Shown piece after piece: positions 60,382 to 64,000 of a DNA stretch of 64,000 nt. The first letter of the stretch is position 1; each line of letters opens with the position of its first letter. The DNA comes from Chromohalobacter beijerinckii. Its GTDB lineage: Bacteria; Pseudomonadota; Gammaproteobacteria; Pseudomonadales; Halomonadaceae. Made by a program: the position numbers and the translations under genes. The notes under the pieces were generated by a model. That model saw only the letters and a program-made list of their open reading frames with translations. It did not search any database and was not told the DNA's origin. Location of the stretch: assembly GCF_023061185.1 (NCBI RefSeq), contig NZ_JAKGAK010000013.1, forward strand, positions 33,765-97,764. The letters run 5' to 3'.

Positions 60382-61524
60382 ATGACGCCATACGAGTGGC
60401 TGACGCAACTGCTGGACATCATGCTCGACAAGCAGGCCTCCGACCTGCTGGTTTCGACCGGGGCGCCGCCGAGTCTCAAGATCGATGGCGAGCTGGTCAC
60501 GCTGGGCGAGCAGGCGATGTCGGTATCGCAGGTGCGCGAGCTGGTCTCGGCGGCGCTGCCCCAGGGCGTGGGCGAGCGCTTCGAGGCCGAACGCGAGGCC
60601 AATTTCGCGCTTAGCCTGCAGGGCAAGGGGCGTTTTCGTGTAAGTGCCTTCTATCAGCGCAGCCAGATGGCGATGGTCGTGCGTCGCATCGCCTTCGACA
60701 TTCCCGACCTGGCGAGCCTGGCGTTGCCGGATGCCTTGAACGAACTGGTCAATCGCAAGCGCGGCCTGGTGTTCATCGTCGGCGGTACGGGCAGCGGTAA
60801 GTCCACCACGCTGGCTTCTATGATTCAGCACCGCAATCAGACGACCGGCGGGCATGTCATCAGCATCGAAGACCCCATCGAGTACATTCATCCGCATGGC
60901 CGTGCGATCATCAATCAACGCGAAGTGGGCATCGATACCGAGTCCTTCGAGGTGGCGCTCAAGAATGCGCTGCGTCAGGCACCCGATGTCATCATGATCG
61001 GCGAGGTTCGCTCGCGCGAGATCATGGAGCAGGCGTTGACGTTTGCCGAGACCGGTCATCTGTGCCTGGCGACGCTGCATGCCAACAACGCCAATCAAGC
61101 ACTGGAGCGGATTCAGCATTTCTTTCCCAGCGAGCGCCACGAGCAGGTGTGGATGGATCTGTCGCTCAATTTGCAGGCCATCGTCGCCCAGCGTTTGCTG
61201 CCCCGCGAGGATGGAGAGGGGCGCTGCGCGGCGGTCGAGGTGATGCTGCGTTCGCCGCTGGTCAGCGATCTGATCCGCAAGGGAGCGATTCACGACCTCA
61301 AGGAAGTTATGCAGCGCTCCCATGACCAGGGCATGCAGACCTTCGATCAGGCGCTATATGCACTCTATCGGCAAGGGCGCATCAGCGAAAAGATGGCATT
61401 GGTGCATGCCGACTCCGCCAACGACTTGCGGTTGCGCATCGATTATGGCGATGCTGACAGCCCGCAGTTGGCGCGGGCCAGTGACGCCGCCGAGCGATTC
61501 ACCTTGAAAGGCGACGATGAATGA
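60382..61524 (+). CDS. pilU: PilT-dependent retraction ATPase PilU
   Basis: Accessory ATPase that supports PilT-driven retraction. The 380-residue protein starts at 60382 (MTPYEWLTQLLDIMLDKQASDLLVSTG) after AAGGAG. Walker A GGTGSGKST, SIEDPIEYIH, IMIGEVRSREIMEQAL and TGHLCLATLHANN are intact, with an acidic C-terminal extension beyond PilT. It is convergent with anmK (5 bases between the genes). Confidence 0.96.
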   Translation: MTPYEWLTQLLDIMLDKQASDLLVSTGAPPSLKIDGELVTLGEQAMSVSQVRELVSAALPQGVGERFEAEREANFALSLQGKGRFRVSAFYQRSQMAMVVRRIAFDIPDLASLALPDALNELVNRKRGLVFIVGGTGSGKSTTLASMIQHRNQTTGGHVISIEDPIEYIHPHGRAIINQREVGIDTESFEVALKNALRQAPDVIMIGEVRSREIMEQALTFAETGHLCLATLHANNANQALERIQHFFPSERHEQVWMDLSLNLQAIVAQRLLPREDGEGRCAAVEVMLRSPLVSDLIRKGAIHDLKEVMQRSHDQGMQTFDQALYALYRQGRISEKMALVHADSANDLRLRIDYGDADSPQLARASDAAERFTLKGDDE

Positions 61525-61529
61525 ACGCC

Positions 61530-62648
61530 TCAGGGCGCATAGACGCCTCCCAGAATCCGGGGGCCACGGGCCCCGGTGACCTCGGGGAGGTTGCCGGGGC
61601 GCTGCATGAGGCGCTGATGAGCGAGCCAAGCGAAGGCACCGGCTTCCAACCAGTCCGCTGACCAGCCGAAACGCTCGCAGGGCGTCAGCGGGATCTCCGG
61701 CACGTGCCGGCGTAGACGCGCCAACAGGTCTGCGTTGTGGGCGCCGCCCCCGCAGGGAATGAGTGCATCGCAATTCCCGTCCGAACGCTCTCCGCCTTGG
61801 GTAATCGCCATAGCGATGCTGGCGGCGGTCAGCTCGGCGAGCGTCGCCTGGACGTCTCGGGGGGGGGCTTCGTTCCCCGTCAGATGAGTCGCCAACCAGT
61901 CGAGATGAAAACGCTCCCGTCCCGTGCTCTTGGGCGGCGAGCGTCGGAAGTAGGGGTCATCGAGGAGGCGAGCGAGCAAGGCCTCGTCGACGCGGCCGCT
62001 AGCGGCCCAGGCGCCATCGGCGTCGTAGGCGTGGCCCAGGTGGCGCTGACACCAGGCGTCCATCAGCATGTTGGCGGGGCCGGTGTCGAAGCCGAGGACA
62101 GGCGCGGAGTCGTCGCTCGGGGGAATACGCGTGAGGTTGGCGATGCCGCCGAGATTGAGGATCAAGCGCGTATGCTCGGGGGAGGTGAAAAGCGCGGCAT
62201 GGAAGGCCGGCGCGAGTGGCGCGGCTTGTCCACCGGCGGCCATATCGCGGCGCCTAAAATCGCCGACCACTGCGCAGCCGGTCAGCTCAGCGAGCAGGCT
62301 GGGGTTGTCGAGCTGATAAGTATGTGGCGGTGTTGCGTCCGGGGCGTGTTCGATGGTCTGCCCGTGGCTGCCGATGGCCGCGATGTCACTAGGTGAGGTA
62401 TCGGTCTCAGTGAGTAGGCGGTTGACTGCCTCGGCTTGGCGTTCGCAGAACGCCGTCTCGAGCCGGGCCAGCTCGCCGAAGGACGTGTCGCGGGCGAGGC
62501 ATAAGGCCAGTAAATCCTCGCGCAGTGTTGCGGGAAAGGCCGCCCCAGTGGCACCCAGCCATTCGGGGCGGCCTTCGCCGCAACGCACTAGGGCGGCGTC
62601 GATGCCGTCCAAGCTAGTGCCAGACATCAAGCCGATATAAAGGGGCAT
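61530..62648 (-). CDS. anmK: Anhydro-N-acetylmuramic acid kinase
   Basis: Converts anhMurNAc from peptidoglycan turnover to MurNAc-6-phosphate. The 372-residue protein starts at ATG 62648 with GGAG 6 bases upstream; an ATG at 62660 is the alternative. YIGLMSGTSLDGIDAALV, GSHGQTIEH, FDTGPANMLMDAW and LIPCGGGAHN are family signatures. Divergent from tyrS, as in pseudomonads. Confidence 0.96.
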   Translation of the reverse strand: MPLYIGLMSGTSLDGIDAALVRCGEGRPEWLGATGAAFPATLREDLLALCLARDTSFGELARLETAFCERQAEAVNRLLTETDTSPSDIAAIGSHGQTIEHAPDATPPHTYQLDNPSLLAELTGCAVVGDFRRRDMAAGGQAAPLAPAFHAALFTSPEHTRLILNLGGIANLTRIPPSDDSAPVLGFDTGPANMLMDAWCQRHLGHAYDADGAWAASGRVDEALLARLLDDPYFRRSPPKSTGRERFHLDWLATHLTGNEAPPRDVQATLAELTAASIAMAITQGGERSDGNCDALIPCGGGAHNADLLARLRRHVPEIPLTPCERFGWSADWLEAGAFAWLAHQRLMQRPGNLPEVTGARGPRILGGVYAP

Positions 62649-62747
62649 GTTCATCTCCATGTGCCGTGGCGCTCAACCGCCGTCGATGAGTCATGCTAAC
62701 ATTCCCCGTTATTGCCCAAGTCACCCCATTTGCGGAGAAAGGATACG

Positions 62748-63944
62748 ATGACCGACGTCGCCGATGCGCTGGCGCTGCTCAAGCGTGGCACCCATGAAAT
62801 CCTGCTGGAAGACGAGTTGGTAAAGAAGCTCGAATCCGGGCGTAAGCTGCGTATCAAGGCGGGGTTCGATCCTACCGCACCGGATCTTCATTTGGGGCAT
62901 AGCGTGTTGCTGACCAAGATGCGTCAGTTTCAGGAATTGGGACATCAGGTAGTGTTCTTGATCGGCGACTTCACTGGTCGCATCGGTGATCCCACGGGGA
63001 AGAATGTGACCCGCAAGCCGCTGACCGAGGAGGAGGTCAAGGCCAATGCGGAGACCTATAAAGAGCAAGTGTTCAAGGTCCTCGATCCGGCGCTGACGGA
63101 AGTACGCTTCAACGCCGAGTGGATGAGCCAGCTTTCTGCGGCTGACATGATCGAGCTGGCGGCGCAGTCGACCGTGGCACGCATGCTGGAGCGTGACGAT
63201 TTCGAGAAGCGTTATACGGCCAACCAGTCGATCTCGATTCATGAGTTCCTGTATCCCCTGGTGCAGGGATACGACTCGGTGGCGCTCGAGGCCGATGTCG
63301 AACTGGGCGGCACCGATCAGAAGTTCAATCTGCTAATGGGACGCGAGCTCCAGAAGCATTTCGGTCAAGCGCCGCAGGTGGTCATGACCATGCCACTGCT
63401 GGAAGGGCTGGACGGTGTGCAGAAAATGTCCAAGTCGTTGGGCAACTATGTGGGCGTCGACGATACGCCGGGAGTGATGTTCAACAAACTGGTGTCGATG
63501 CCCGATAGCCTGATGTGGCGTTACTTCGAGCTGCTGTCGCTCAAGTCCAACGAGGACATCGACGCCATTCGTCAGTCGATCGAGTCCGGGGCTAACCCGC
63601 GAGATATAAAGATGGAACTGGCGCGCGAACTGATCGGGCGCTATCACGGTGATGAAGCTGCCGCTAATGCGCATAAGTCGGCGGGCAACCAACTGGCGGA
63701 AGGCGAGCTGCCGGAGGACCTTCCGGAGGTCGAGGTGATTTTCGAAGGCGAGCAGGCGCCGATTGCTGCGGTGCTCAACCGGTCGGGATTGGCCAATAAT
63801 AGTGCCCAGGCCAAGGACATGCTGGGCAATGGCCGTGTCAAAGTCGACGGCCACGTCGTGGCACGCGATCATATGCTTGCCACCGGGCGAAGCTATGTCA
63901 TCCAGGCGGGTAAAAAGCGTTATGCGCGGGTGATCTTGGGGTAA
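62748..63944 (+). CDS. tyrS: Tyrosyl-tRNA synthetase
   Basis: Class-I synthetase charging tRNA-Tyr. The 398-residue protein starts at 62748 ([18 protein letters not shown]). HIGH-type [10 protein letters not shown] near 47, [13 protein letters not shown], and KMSKS in [14 protein letters not shown] are present, with a C-terminal S4-like RNA-binding domain ([19 protein letters not shown]). It belongs to the long TyrZ-like type rather than the E. coli TyrS type. Confidence 0.97.
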   Translation: MTDVADALALLKRGTHEILLEDELVKKLESGRKLRIKAGFDPTAPDLHLGHSVLLTKMRQFQELGHQVVFLIGDFTGRIGDPTGKNVTRKPLTEEEVKANAETYKEQVFKVLDPALTEVRFNAEWMSQLSAADMIELAAQSTVARMLERDDFEKRYTANQSISIHEFLYPLVQGYDSVALEADVELGGTDQKFNLLMGRELQKHFGQAPQVVMTMPLLEGLDGVQKMSKSLGNYVGVDDTPGVMFNKLVSMPDSLMWRYFELLSLKSNEDIDAIRQSIESGANPRDIKMELARELIGRYHGDEAAANAHKSAGNQLAEGELPEDLPEVEVIFEGEQAPIAAVLNRSGLANNSAQAKDMLGNGRVKVDGHVVARDHMLATGRSYVIQAGKKRYARVILG

Positions 63945-64000
63945 GGCCGAGCGCTACGTTTTATCCGTGTAAAAACCCCTTGCGTTCGCGCCGGCGGTTC
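63945..64000 (+). promoter_or_regulatory. Possible start of an rRNA operon promoter at the right edge
   Basis: After tyrS the sequence carries AAAAACCCC and TTGCGT followed by a GC-rich 15-base stretch cut by the window edge. In pseudomonads tyrS is followed by a 16S rRNA operon, so a -35 box here is plausible. Too little sequence to confirm. Confidence 0.25.

Overview
This window is a compact, GC-rich, almost wholly core-genome stretch of a gammaproteobacterial chromosome. Gene order and protein sequences point to the Halomonadaceae, most likely Chromohalobacter or a close relative. The support is the Pseudomonas-like neighbourhoods (tRNA-Leu/tRNA-fMet-rimP-nusA-infB; dksA-gluQ-cbrB-crcZ-pcnB-folK-panB-panC; yggS-proC-yggT-metX-metW next to pilT-pilU), a glycine-betaine binding protein gene, strongly acidic protein tails typical of moderate halophiles, and a tmRNA tag reading ANDDNYAQGALAA. 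I see no prophage, insertion sequence, CRISPR array or plasmid-type gene. The taxonomic call is inference.

Layout. 1-2632 (minus): lysA (cut by the left edge), lptM, argH. 2815-7393 (plus): the haem operon hemC-hemD-hemX-hemY. 7592-8953: an NCS2/AzgA-type purine permease. 9039-12643: a YbiO-type mechanosensitive channel divergent from an orphan betaine-binding protein. 12723-14999: ssrA, smpB, ratA, rnfH, bamE. 15078-17303: fur and SOS-controlled recN. 17489-21416: grpE-dnaK-dnaJ with two good sigma-32 promoters. 21603-28394: a DUF2218 gene, dapB, carA-carB-greA, yhbY. 28652-34913: rlmE, ftsH, folP-glmM-tpiA-secG. 35053-44212: tRNA-Leu, tRNA-fMet, rimP-nusA-infB-rbfA-truB-rpsO, pnp. 44284-46636: an acyltransferase and a thiolase. 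46794-54247 (minus): the dksA-gluQ-cbrB-crcZ-pcnB-folK-panB-panC block. 54495-62648: sfsA, the metX/metW/proC/yggS block, pilT-pilU, anmK. 62748-63944: tyrS, followed at the edge by what may be an rRNA promoter.

The most interesting object is the roughly 600-base gap between pcnB and the CbrB-type regulator gene (about 50574-51092, minus strand). It holds a near-consensus sigma-54 promoter, eight clusters of the AAnAAnAA motif bound by Hfq/Crc, and an intrinsic terminator. This matches the architecture and synteny of the Pseudomonas catabolite-repression decoy RNA CrcZ. The sensor-kinase gene cbrA, which precedes cbrB in Pseudomonas, is absent here, and this CbrB has Asn in place of one acidic-pocket Asp. 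A TGTTACC...GGTAACA operator pair lies upstream of the RNA, and a nearly identical pair lies upstream of panB, suggesting that the same regulator may also act on pantothenate synthesis.

Smaller regulatory features include a perfect LexA box at recN, a short leader frame overlapping a terminator ahead of carA, a 30-bp near-perfect palindrome ahead of the DUF2218 gene, and an initiator tRNA with a U1-U72 mismatch.
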